DNA of 64,000 nucleotides, taken from NCBI GenBank assembly GCA_001692895.1, contig KV748207.1, forward strand, positions 868,001-932,000, read 5' to 3'. The DNA is from Cenococcum geophilum 1.58. Its lineage: Eukaryota > Ascomycota > Dothideomycetes > Gloniales > Gloniaceae. Both the position numbers and the translations under genes were made by a program. Of this stretch, positions 10,940 to 21,772 are shown piece after piece (the stretch's first letter is position 1; each line of letters begins with the position of its first letter). The notes beneath the pieces were generated by a model, which was given only the letters and a program-made list of their open reading frames with translations, had not been told where the DNA came from and made no database searches.

Positions 10940-11987
10940 ATGTCGTGAGTCAACCTCCAACCTCGACCGTGGCCTTAACACCTGCTCTGCGCCGAGTACT
11001 GAGCCGTGTACTGAGCCGTGTACTGAGTCGTGAACTGAGCTTTCCTGAGCTTTCCACCATCTATCCCCAAGGCGCTGACGTAGTGCTCGCTGTTTCACAG
11101 GTCGTCGCCCGCCGCCTCGAAGCGCAATCTGAAACCCACGCCTATCTCCGCTTCACCTTCACAGCTAAACACGCTCTCGACCGAGACTCCTTCCCTATTG
11201 AGCAATCCCACGTTTGGGACGTTTGCTCCTCCCGCAGCTTCAGCGAATCCCAGAAAGCGGAAGCCGTCAAGAGACGAAATGAGTACCAATGCCATAGCGC
11301 CCTCGTCGACGACGTCTTCGGCCGCGTATGCTGATCCGCGTGGGCTGGGGCCAGCAACTGCGGACCTGGACCCACCTCCACAGCAGCCGCCGGCAAAGAA
11401 AGGTCGGACGAACACGCCGTGGACTCCCGCAGAGGAGCAGAGGTTGAAGACCATGAGAGATGCTGGAAACAGCTGGAGCGAAATTGCAAAGGTAGACAAA
11501 CACGCTCGGAGTTCGGACGCACTGCGGGCTTAAGTCGGAGCCGACTGAAAGGACTGGGGTTACTGATTCGAGTTTCATGCTTTCAGACCTTTCCAACGCG
11601 AACAGAAGGAAGTGTGAAGAAACACTGGTACAAGGTACACGAGCCCCAAACCAACGTACTTGTACTTCGCGCCGCTGACGACGTTGGATCAAGGACATGC
11701 ATTATGCCGAGTTCGGGGAAGACGAGGTGGGTCCTCCAAGACACCTGAGCCGTATATATTATCAGCATGAACATTGACTAAATAATAAAAAGAGCGCCGC
11801 GCTGCTTGCAGCAATCAAAGAGTACGACGCCAGCAAATGGAAGGTCATAGGGGCAAAAGTGGGCAAACCTGCAAAAGTAGGCCGTGCTTTGCATCTTCTG
11901 TGTTCAAGGCCGTGAAGCAAATCCAGCTGACCTATGGGATAGGCTTGCGAGCAGTATGCGAAGGAGCATTTCGGTGGGAAAGCCTGA
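10940..11987 (+). CDS. Two-SANT (Myb-like) DNA-binding protein (201 aa, six exons)
   Basis: Proposed exons are 10940-10944, 11101-11491, 11587-11634, 11694-11726, 11793-11876 and 11943-11987. All junctions are GT-AG and keep frame, and the stop is TGA at 11985-11987. Repeat 1 (residues about 105-149) has TPAEEQRLKTMRDAG, then WSEIAKTFPTRTEGSVKKHW. Repeat 2 (about 152-196) has ESAALLAAIKEYDASKWKVI, then a KVGK...ACEQYAKEHFG end. The exon at 11101 is open upstream only to an in-frame TAG at 11081. A five-base first exon (ATGTC followed by GTGAGT) supplies a start in phase, giving an N terminus MSSSPAASKRN. That tiny exon is an inference; an ATG at 11279 is the alternative start. The architecture closely matches the gene at 14751-15888. 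Confidence 0.75.
10997..11040. repeat. 12-bp tandem repeat (TACTGAGCCGTG) in intron 1
   Basis: Three consecutive 12-bp units (the third with one change) and a partial fourth lie inside the proposed first intron of the two-SANT gene. Confidence 0.85.
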
Positions 11988-14750
11988 ACTTTAAGATCAC
12001 AGTCTGCATCTTTCCGGTTTAGCGCGTTGCTTATGATACCAGCTCTCTTTTTTTATGGAGCATTGCATACGCAGATCGCAGACTTCTGTCGGCAGCCGCT
12101 CAATCCTTTCTTAGGAGTCTTCGGACATGGATTTTCTTAGCAGTGGAGCATACGAGGGCATATGCGCATTTCCGTTTGGTGAGAAGGTTGCTGATATCGG
12201 CGGCTTCTCTCGTGCTATCTCTCGCAGTTGATTCGTCTGTTTCCATTTTGTTCCCATGGTGCTGGGAAATCAGGTCGAGGGAAAATGTTCTGGGCGTAAT
12301 ATCCGCTTGCTTGATATAGCGGAACCGACCGCGCGGCGAGCCACTTCCTTGATGGACTTGGACGGCGCCCAGGTTGTCTGGGGCTGCGGAAGCAGTAATT
12401 GGTCAGTTGAATGGGTCTCCCGTTTTGAATTTGGTTTCTTGCTGTCCATCGTTGCCTCGAGAGAAACATTTCCCTCGTTTCCTTCCCTTGCCCTGTTCAC
12501 AGATCGCTTGGAGCCGCCACCGCCTCCCGTCAAGTGGCACACATGCAGCTGCCCCTCCGCGGTATCACCGCGCTGCCGCAATCCCGCCGACCACACCACT
12601 CCCGCACTGGCGCCGTCGGTTGGGGATCTTGAGTTGATCTCGTGCAACGGCGACGCTTGCAGGCGGGCCCTTTCGGCTGCCCTGCCGAACCGACATGGTG
12701 GCCGATGCCGCTGGGAGACAGGCTTGCGACGGGCACGCAATGACCGGCGGGATTGCACGAGGATCCCTCCCAGAAGTCCCCCACCGATCCTCAAGGCGAA
12801 ACAAGCGGCCGTTGAACGATGACCCGCTAGCGAATGGCCGTGGCCAAACGAGCCAGGGAATGGGAAGACGCAACGCATAAAGGGAGATGACGGATGGCGA
12901 GTGGAAACATAGTTATTTCGGAGAAGCTAGGCCATTGAAATGGCAACCAGGTAGAGCCTAAATGGTCAAAGCAGGCGCTTGACAGCTGGAAACGGTGAAG
13001 GCGTATCAAACAGCAATGCGATCCTGTCCACCACGTAGTATCACCAACGGAAAGCCGTGATATTGAAATGACGACGGCCGCCGGTAGGGAACACCCCAGG
13101 AGTACACCCAGCATGCTGTGGTGAAAGCGGCTGTCACGTGTGATTCTTGTGGGTAACTAGGTACCCGGCATTGTCCAAGCTCCAAGCCTCAAAGCCCCAA
13201 GCTTCCACGCTTCCATGCGCTTAAGAGGGTGGAAAAGTAGCAGACAGGGCTGAGGAAAGTGGGCCGAACCGGCGGCCTGTTGTTAGCAAGGCGTTGTCGT
13301 TGCATTGTCCCGTGTATTGGCGCTTGGACCGAGTGGCTAGGGGGACATGCCAAGTGTGCAAATGCCCCTGCCGCTCCTTCACACCTCTCCTCCCACCACC
13401 GCAGGCCTTTCCGCTGCGCGAACGCCGCCGTTGCTACTGCAGCTCGAACACTCCGCCGCGTGCGTTTGTTTGCACGTCATGACCTCGCACGTCGCACCCC
13501 GAAATATCGGAATACTACCACGGCTCAGGCGATCTTCGCAGGGCGGGGAGGGCGAAGCGCATATAGGCATGGGCTTCTGATATACCTCCTGAAACGGCAT
13601 TTGCATGAGCTAAGACCTGAAGCCAGCCAGCATAATACGCGTCAGAGGTACACATGCAGTAAGTTCTCACCCACGGCAAAGCGCATTCCTTGCCGGCATG
13701 TCCGCCACCTCTAGTGTTGGCCTAAAGCTGCTGAAATCCTCCCATTACGCTCCCCATTCTACCCCAGTCTCCTGCCTAGTGTAGTCATAGCCAGCCCTCA
13801 GTCCTCTCAGCGGCCTTGCCTCTGCCCAGCCTCTACCTAGTCTGCATAGCATACCTATTCCAAACGGGCGTGTCCAATCTCGTATGCTCTATCATGTGCT
13901 AGCTGTCCAGCAGCCACGGCGCTGCTTTCGGCGCTGTTTTTGGAGCTGCTCATCTCCCTTGCCAATATTGGGCTGTTAATGCCACGCTTTGAGGCTATGC
14001 TGGGCCGGGGATCGGGCATGCAAATTCTGTAACGGCTTTAGAGACTTCTGCCAGCGTTCTAGAAATAGGGCTACGATGGCCTGGGGACCCTTTCGAGGGC
14101 CGTCTAGGGCAGTTCTGGATTGGAAGCGATTGGAAGCAGCCCAACCTTTTCTAAGCTGCCTTCAATTTGAGTCGTCAGCCACTCAAAACACGAGGTCCGC
14201 CGCATTGCAACCTGCTAAATGACCTCCGATTGCTCCTCCAGATCTGTGCTGGGGGCGTCCCCCAGCAATTGATCACCGCATTATGCTTGACGTAGAATTC
14301 GTCCTGAGCTTGCCCTACTCAGCTAATTCCCTACCCTTCAGGAACAAAGACCGTCTTGTCGAGGACCCATCGCCTCTCGTGCTTGGACTTCTGTGTCCGC
14401 GTGGCAATTGCACAAGACCGGTGCTTTTGATGGGGAGAGCAGCGCCCGAGATTTTCAATGCTTCTCCTGATCTTGCGCGGCTAAAGGTTATAATGCACAG
14501 CACACCCGACTCATAGTTCTTCGAAGGCTTTATCAGGCATCCTAACGCTTAACACGACTGATAAGATCCCTCTGCTTGATGGCGCACCGCTCTAGGCTGC
14601 TTCTGCTGCAATATTTGTCAATATAGCAAAACACGAGCAACCCCAAACACGTGCGATACATATTTCGAGTCGGTACCGAATCTCAAACCAGGCTTCCCTC
14701 TGGCTCAGGTCTCACTGCGGCGGCCTGCCAGAGCAAGCTAGCTCTGGTAG
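11988..14750. other. Intergenic region without a supported gene
   Basis: Between 12250 and 12880, frames of 188 (plus) and 202 (minus) codons overlap each other in a GC-rich stretch. A plus-strand frame of 151 codons lies at 13259-13714. None shows a motif, repeated domain or convincing splice structure, so all are treated as chance. The right end should contain the promoter and missing first exon of the next gene. Confidence 0.45.
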
Positions 14751-15888
14751 TCTCCATGCATATTCGCAACGCTGGCGAGCTCCTATCGAGGCTTCTCCCT
14801 CGACTACGCCGTGCAAGAACACCCGGAAGAAGAACAGAGTCCATCCTCAAACGCAGACACTCAACACGTCCTCCAATATGGCTTACCGGGCCAGAATCCC
14901 TTTCTGCAGCCACCCCACCATCATCAAACACTTCAACAGCATGGCGGCCACCATCAACTTATCCAAGTCACAAGTATAGAGGCTCACCCCAGTTTACATC
15001 AACCGCACTTGTTGCGCCATCAGCAGATGCAACAACAATCGCCGTCTTCTCCCTACGGTTCCGCTCCTTCCCACCTCGACTACACACAAGCGGGAAGCCG
15101 AAAGCGCAGTCGCCCGCACGAGGACCTTCAACTGGATCTACAAGGCCTCCAAGAACTTCCCGCCGACGTCCACGCGCAATCCTCCGCTGACGTCCAGGTA
15201 GAACTGACTCCGCGCGGCCACCACGCCCAGCCACAAGGCCTTTCTCTCCACTACCAAGCTCCCGCCCCGCCCCTTCCTCCGCGCCACCATCACCACCGTC
15301 TGCCGAACCAGCCTCCTCCCGGTAAGATGCCTCGCCACAGCAGCGAGGCCTCTTCTCCAGAAACGCAGCATCACGGGCTAAGCGTAGTGGGGCAGGAGGG
15401 TATGCCACTTCCTGCGCTGCGACCCCGAGGGCCGAAGCTCAAATTCACGCCCGAGGACGATCAGCTGCTTGTGGATCTCAAGGAGAAGAAAAACCTTACC
15501 TGGAAGCAAATTGCCGACTTCTTTCCTGGGAGAAGCTCCGGCACGCTGCAAGTCCGATACTGCACGAAGCTGAAGGCGAAAACCACCGTCTGGACGGATG
15601 AGATGGTAAGTGCGCCAAATTCGAGGCGTGAGGCATTTTGAAGCGAATGTGGTTCGGAGGTGCTAACCTGGATCGGACAAGCAGGTGCTTAAGCTACGCA
15701 ACGCCATGCAGGAGTACGAGAACGACCGTTGGCGGATCATCTCCTCAAAGGTTGGCAGTGGATTTTCTCCGACAGCATGCAGAGACAAGGCTACGGAACT
15801 GGAGGTCGAAGCGGAGGAGGCGGAGGAGAGTTACACGCAGACCCGAACTGCGGGAAGCTCGAGCGATCCCGCAGCGCCCTTCCAATGA
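14751..15888 (+). CDS. Two-SANT (Myb-like) DNA-binding protein, 5' end unresolved
   Basis: The reading frame is open from just after an in-frame TAG at 14748-14750. The main exon ends at 15605 (ATG then GTAAGT). A 79-bp intron follows, and the last exon is 15685-15888. No in-frame ATG is present near the left end, so a short upstream exon is probably missing, as in the neighbouring paralogue. The N-terminal half is rich in Gln, His and Pro. Near the C terminus, repeat 1 reads LKFTPEDDQLLVDLKEKK, then TWKQIADFFPGRSSGTLQVR. Repeat 2 reads VWTDEMVLKLRNAMQEYEND, then RWRIISSKVG and a TACRDKATEL end. Spacing and residues agree with the gene at 10940-11987, suggesting an old duplication. Probably a nuclear DNA- or chromatin-binding factor. 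Confidence 0.75.
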
Positions 15889-18769
15889 CACACCCTACAC
15901 CCTATCCCTTAACCCGCCAAAATTCGTCCACACGTTATCGATAAGGATTTACCAATCAAATCAATGCGTGCCAGGAATATACAGCTGATGTAGAGAAGTT
16001 CGAAATCGGGCAACGGCCAAGGCTCCGGGGGAGGTTTTTTGAGACACGATTTGGCTGAACGCTATATTGAGTCGGCTGAACAAGGTCCATATCATTGGAA
16101 GTACATTTGGAAGGCACAGTTTGATGGTTTGTATTGATCAAATCTATACAGCCTATACGCGTTTGTCGACGCGCTAATTGCGATCGTCGTTCTGTTTCCT
16201 ATGTGGGTATAGATTAGCGGTGTCTCGGCTATTTCACTTGACTGTATATATTGAGGCTTAACGGCCTACATCAGTTCGACAGAGTTCTCCTTCTTGACGT
16301 GTCCGTTCGACAGCATTGTTCTGATCCTGGTGTTCCGCACGGACCGCTTGCCTTGTGGACGTTGGCGGGTTAAGGGATAGGCATCATGCAGTAATTTTTG
16401 GGGAGACGTTTTCATTGTGCTAGTCATATTTCTTCATAGAAGCGCTATTCGCGGATCTTCCATTTTACCGGAAACCAATTTAATCACCTATTTCTCATGA
16501 ATTTCCTACGACTCACAGCTGGGCTCACTTCATTTCTCGAGTCCCGTTAAGAATTACATTAGGGGTCTATTTCTCTCAGGTTTTTGGACCAGCGTCATCA
16601 AACCGGAGACGGCTGGTGTCCTTCACGCAGGCCGCGGGGAGGGTCAGGTCAGCATAGCGGGACAGCGTTGGCAAAGTGGAAAGGTTCCTTGGTTCCGGAC
16701 CGGTTGGGAGGAAGAAATCATATTCATCCAACCCTTTTTCGCGGATTATCAAACTTTATAGGACGGATTGGACGTAGAACGGCTTGAGTAGCAGCGATTC
16801 AGGGATGGTTCTAGGCCTTTGCATCTTTAGTTTTGGGATTCTCAAATTGGCATCAAGGAGTGGAAGGTACCCAGGCGAATTACGGAACGCTTTTCTTGTG
16901 TTTCGTCATTTGAAGCAGCACACATCATGGAGATGGTTTTTCGTACGATGCGTATTATTGAAGAGGAGGATTTTGTCTCTCGTTGTTTTGGGAAATACAC
17001 ATCCCTTCCATTCGTTTAGAAGCACATTGCGCATACTCTCGTTACAAGATTTTCGGTACTGTTTCAGTACTCGGCGCATTTCCTTTGATTTGTATAGACA
17101 ATACTTATTTGTAATAGGCAGGAGGAATTGGAATTCAAAAGAAGATGCTCAAACACCCAAACGAAGACTGAGGGCGTTACTGTGCGTAACCCCAGGTAGA
17201 TCTAAAACTCTCTCCACTCTCAGCCTTATACCTTGTTCCATTTCAGACCTTGCATTGCTTACTTGTATATCGCAGCGTACACTAGTTTCGAATGCAGTCC
17301 ATCTACTCTAATCAATCTATCGATGCTTCCCTTGTTTCCGGTCCTGCCGTGCCATACGGGGCACGGACCCCCACCACAGCGATAATGTTCCTGCTTGCCT
17401 TCATATTCGTTAGCGCCATTTCACGCCAACGGAGTCCACTGTTCCTTAACCGATCAAACGCGAAGGAAGTTAACATGCCATAAAGTGGAAATTATATAGT
17501 CGTCTCCAAAATTATTCAAGAATCTCATCAGCGCATCGGACAGCTCAGCCCAGCTTTGCCCCCAACCACCGAGTCATACGCCGCATGGGCGATAACCCAG
17601 ATCTGTCAGCCATACGGCAGATCCAGAGGCCCTGAATTTCACAAGAATGCCCTCTCAGTCAACAGGATTTGATCTGCGTGGCAACAGTTCCTTCCGTTGC
17701 TCCATCTATCGCCGCCGTTCAGGGTTGTACATAATCAGTGTAACCGTAATCGGCCCATAGATTTTGATTATTGTAAAATCGTCCCACCTGATTCTGATTG
17801 GTTTTATTGATTACTTTAATTAGGATTAGATTGATCTTGGCTTAAGAGATGCTCTACAAATTGTATTTACTATTTAATTCCCTTATCTATCTGCTGCCTT
17901 ATTTGCTTCCTAATTGCTTACCACGTGCGTTATAAGGAAGACATAGTATGTAGGTGTAAAAATATAGGTAAGATAAGATGCGCGTCGGCGTATATATTGA
18001 CTTTTTCTAAAAGCCCGTACGGATGTTTTTTATTTATAAAACCACGGGCTCGGCACTTTAGTAAGCGCCGATTGTGAGGTGAGGATGTGGATAGGGAGTC
18101 CAATTGATAGAACAATAGGGTATATGTATAAACAGACGAAGCCTTGAGGGAAAAGGAGGAGTCTGTGTGCAAGGTAAGGAAGGGTTTTCCCTAGGCACGT
18201 GCAGCGCACGTGCCTCACAGGCGAGTCACCCCTGAGTCACCCGTTGCCCCTGGGTCGCCCGTACCTTGCGGCTATATAACTATCTACTCAGGTTTCACCT
18301 GACACCGATCATCATATAGGAAAATTAAAAGTAATTTTCTTAAAACTAAAGCTTTATTACTACATTCTATTCCTACGTTCTTACCGCGGGTGATTATATT
18401 AATTTGTAACTATAATCACAAGAATAATTTCGATTACGATTAGTTATATTATATAATAATCATAACTTATATAGCTTATAGAATAGTGTCGACCAAAATC
18501 GGACTTCCTACCGCCCCGTTTCTGTTGCCTACACCTTCCTCATGTATATGCAAGGCTCCTTGGAGCCGGTTTGAATGGACGGGGTCCTCATTCTTTTTAT
18601 TCTTGATATTCCGATTGACAAATAGTTATATACATCCCTACCGTCGTTCGGCGACTTTGACTCATGCCTAGAAATACCGATCAATGGTAGAGTCCTTTCA
18701 TGCACTAGTTATGCTTCCTAAACTTGCCTAGATCTGGCAAAAACAACTCAGTCATCTTTCCTCATTCCT
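15889..18769. other. Long intergenic region, AT-rich toward the right
   Basis: A 175-codon plus-strand frame (16784-17311) begins at TTG and has no motif; I do not call it. From about 17740 to 18480 the DNA is clearly AT-richer than its surroundings and could be an old repeat remnant. I could not find convincing inverted ends or a target duplication. Confidence 0.45.
18193..18215. promoter_or_regulatory. Perfect 10-bp-arm palindrome carrying two CACGTG boxes
   Basis: AGGCACGTGC, a 3-bp spacer and GCACGTGCCT form a perfect inverted repeat. Each arm contains CACGTG, the E-box core bound by bHLH factors. It is followed at 18222-18243 by two GAGTCACCC-like words. It could be a regulatory site or part of an old repeat; it is about 0.6 kb from the nearest gene end. 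Confidence 0.4.
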
Positions 18770-20765
18770 TTACGGCACCTCTTTAGCCCCCTTCTGCCTC
18801 TTCGGCTTAAAGCACTTCAACCACTCCGTCAAAGCGCCCGTAAAATACTCTCTACTAACTGCACCTCCAGGAAACGTAGTCCTAAAATCAAAAGCGTGTT
18901 CCGCATCCGACATGATATACGCAAAAATCTCGCTCTCAGCAGTACTAACGCCGCACTTCGGGATGGGCTCGGTGAACAGCTTTGGGTGTGGCGCCCAGGG
19001 CTCGCCGGACAGCGGGCTAAGAGTGCGCCAGGGATCGAATTCACCACCGCTCCAGTAGACGTTGGAGGGCCGGATGTTCCAGCCGCCGAAGTGCGCGTTG
19101 ATCTTGTCGACGGCGGGCCAGGCGGGCAGCAGCGAGAGCGGCGCGTCGGGGAATTGCCGGTGGCAGATGTCGGCTTGATGCTGCAGGCTGTTGTAGCGGG
19201 AGACAAGTTGTGTGGGGCCGAGGTTGGCAGATTGGAGGAAGCCTGGGGATGAAGGTTAGCGGAATGAACATTGGCCTATACTGTTAGGGCTATAAGGTGT
19301 AAATGTGGAAATGAGAACAGCTACGTAGAATAATGTAATCTAAAATCCGTGAACCAGGGCTTTGAAGCCCCTGAAATGGATTTGGTGGAGTGCTTTACGG
19401 CCTCTTAATGCTCTCGTATAATCTAGAGTTCCTGGGGATGGCTCGTAATGGTGGTTCTGAGACATCATGACATAGTCCCGAGTGTCGAATCACTTCGAAA
19501 GAAAATTAAAACTCACCCCATTGCGTGCAATACTGCCAAGTCCAGCTGATTGAAGCCGGATCAGAAAACCTGAGCTGCAGGTTGCAGCCACCCATGGTAG
19601 TCATCGAACCCGAGCAGTTCGTCGTCAAATACGAATTAACCATATCCACAAAATACGGAAAGCTAGCCCATCGACTGACGGTGAAGTTTGCGCCCATGCT
19701 TGCAGCCCATCCAGCTGCTCCAGATAAGATATTTGTGGTCGGGTCTGTAGAGAGCCAGTCACAGAATGACCGAAGGCTGGTTAAGCCGCCTTCAACACCG
19801 TACGACTGCCATAAGTAAAATGGGGTGGTGAGGGCATCTGCAAAGCCGGCGTTCGTGTTGTTGCCAGCTCCAACTCCGAGGAAGCGCTCTTTCAAAGCTG
19901 CTGCTGCTGTGGGTTTCTCCATGACCTTGTCCATATAGTTGATAGCTGCATGGATATCCTTCGTGCAATTACCCCAGCCGTAGGCATTCATCCCGCGCCA
20001 AACGGGTTCGAAGTACATGGACATGTCATTCTTTGCTTCCACTGGCGCCGATGATGCAAAAGAAGCATATATGGTGTCGGGATAGAACTTGCGCATGAAA
20101 GCGGCCCGCATGCCGGGGTACGAGCCACCGACAAAGATCCAAGGTGTGGAATTGGGAGTGAGGTCGGCTTTGATATCTTTCCTTGAGAAGTTTGCTGCGA
20201 AGATAGGAATATCGGCCAGTGATTGCTCGGTTGTAAGGTAAACAAACTTCTCCGCTGGGGTGTCCAGATCAATTGGAGAGGGTGTTGAGTTGCCATAATA
20301 GCGATGCTCCCATACTATGCCAATTCCACCATATGCGTCAACGATTTGGTTGAAAAATGAAGTTTCGTTCTGCAGGCGAAATAAAGCATTAGGTTCTGCA
20401 TCTGCCTCTCCGACACCGTAGAGGAATACAGGACCGCCAGGCCTGTAACCAGATTCGGCGACCCAGAATCGATTGTTGAAGGTACCCGCCGAGCCATACC
20501 CGGAGTGGAAATGGTCCAGAGGAAGTGTAACGTACTCGGGGACGGTGGTTTCAGGAGTGCTGTTGGCAGCAGCTGGCGCTAACGCTTTTAACGACTGAAT
20601 TTCCGCGGGTAGTCGCATCGGTGTCCCGTCGGGTAAAAGTCCCATTTCTGCCATTGTACGAAACCTATGGCTAAGGGAGCCGCCCAAAGCGTCGATAAAC
20701 ACATTTGGGAGAAAGGAAAGAGAGAAAATACATATTGAAAGCAGAGAACGCATCGTGACATGCAA
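18770..20765 (-). CDS. Secreted serine carboxypeptidase, peptidase family S28 (573 aa)
   Basis: Two exons, 19517-20765 and 18770-19242, are joined across a 274-bp intron (GTGAGT, CTAAC branch, CCCAG) in phase 1. The product is a prolyl carboxypeptidase-type S28 enzyme, which removes residues after proline at acid pH. The catalytic serine is Ser215 in GGSYPGM, the aspartate Asp486 in GGEFDPWRTL and the histidine His532 in SDAEHAFDFR. All three lie in the family order and context. A hydrophobic signal peptide covers about residues 5-27, and several N-x-S/T sequons follow, so it is probably secreted and glycosylated. Length fits fungal S28 enzymes. The start could be Met1 or Met5, both before the signal core. 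The intron is unusually long for this window. Confidence 0.9.
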
Positions 20766-21772
20766 TTGAGGACAAGCTCAAATTCGGGCTAGAAACAATA
20801 GCTAAAGCAACGACCAACAAATGAGATCTCCGTCCGCTCTGCTGGATATATTCAAACACCTCAAAATGGCCTGTAGCACGAAAGACAGGAGGGTGAATTC
20901 ATGGTGGGTACTTACTTTCATATATACCTGCGAGGCTCCTCATTGCGGGACGGGAGAATGGAGAACGATCGACGTGTTTAATGCAATCGTGTCCAGTGAA
21001 AAGCCATATCTCTGTAAAGATCCCGGATTTAGATCCATGCGGAAGGTGATACCCAGGTACAGCGGGGGTTGATCTTGTCTCCGATAGGCAGTTGTAGATG
21101 AGGCTCACAGGACCAATCCAATCACAGGGCCTCAAAGAATGATACCAAGCTGCCAATGATGAATAGTTTCCCATCCAGGCATAGCGTCACGAAACACCAA
21201 GATTTTATTAACCACAGATTGCGGCTGACCCTCCTGCTGCTAACCTCGGGATCAAATCATATGAGAGTCCTAATCGAAATTGCCCCGTGGCGAACGGATA
21301 CCAACAAGGCAACTCGCCTTCTGCATTGCTGAGCATGAGCCGAGGCAAAAGGTTTCGCCCCCAAGGCGCGTCGAATTGTTGTAGACCAAGCAAAGCATGA
21401 AGTGGCCTTGTTCCAGTTGTGTACATGTCAGATGTCTTAGATTTGGGAAGTCCTTCGATGTCACGTATGAGTCGGGAGAGAGCATCTTTCATCGGCCCGT
21501 TTTAGCGGCCGTGTGTAATTAATATAAACAACGAATATAGCAGTCAAAAGACGTGCATAAAGTCCAAAGAAAGCTAGACTATGCTAGACCGGTTCCTTGA
21601 TCCTTTGTTGATTATCGAAGCGTTGAAATAAGCCGGTCAACGACAATTTTCCAGTCGAGCCGCATTAAAAATATACAGGTCTCATCCTGACCACGCCAGC
21701 ACCAAAATTGAAGGCTCCACATTGACCACATTAAACATCCGCCTCCTTATAACGCTGCACACTGCACACTGC
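20766..21772. other. Intergenic region without a supported gene
   Basis: This is the upstream region of the S28 gene and the 3' flank of the Zn2Cys6 gene. A minus-strand frame of 94 codons at 21208-21492 has no recognisable motif and is not called. Confidence 0.5.

Noticed and set aside
12256-12878. 188-codon (plus) and 202-codon (minus) frames
   Set aside because: They overlap on opposite strands in GC-rich DNA with arginine-rich, motif-free translations.
13259-13714. 151-codon plus-strand frame
   Set aside because: Arg/Cys/Ala-rich with no recognisable fold or family; probably chance.
16784-17311. 175-codon plus-strand frame
   Set aside because: It starts at TTG, has no motif and no splice context.
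17740-18480. A MITE in the AT-rich stretch
   Set aside because: GTAATCG-like words occur near both sides, but no matching inverted ends or target duplication could be defined.
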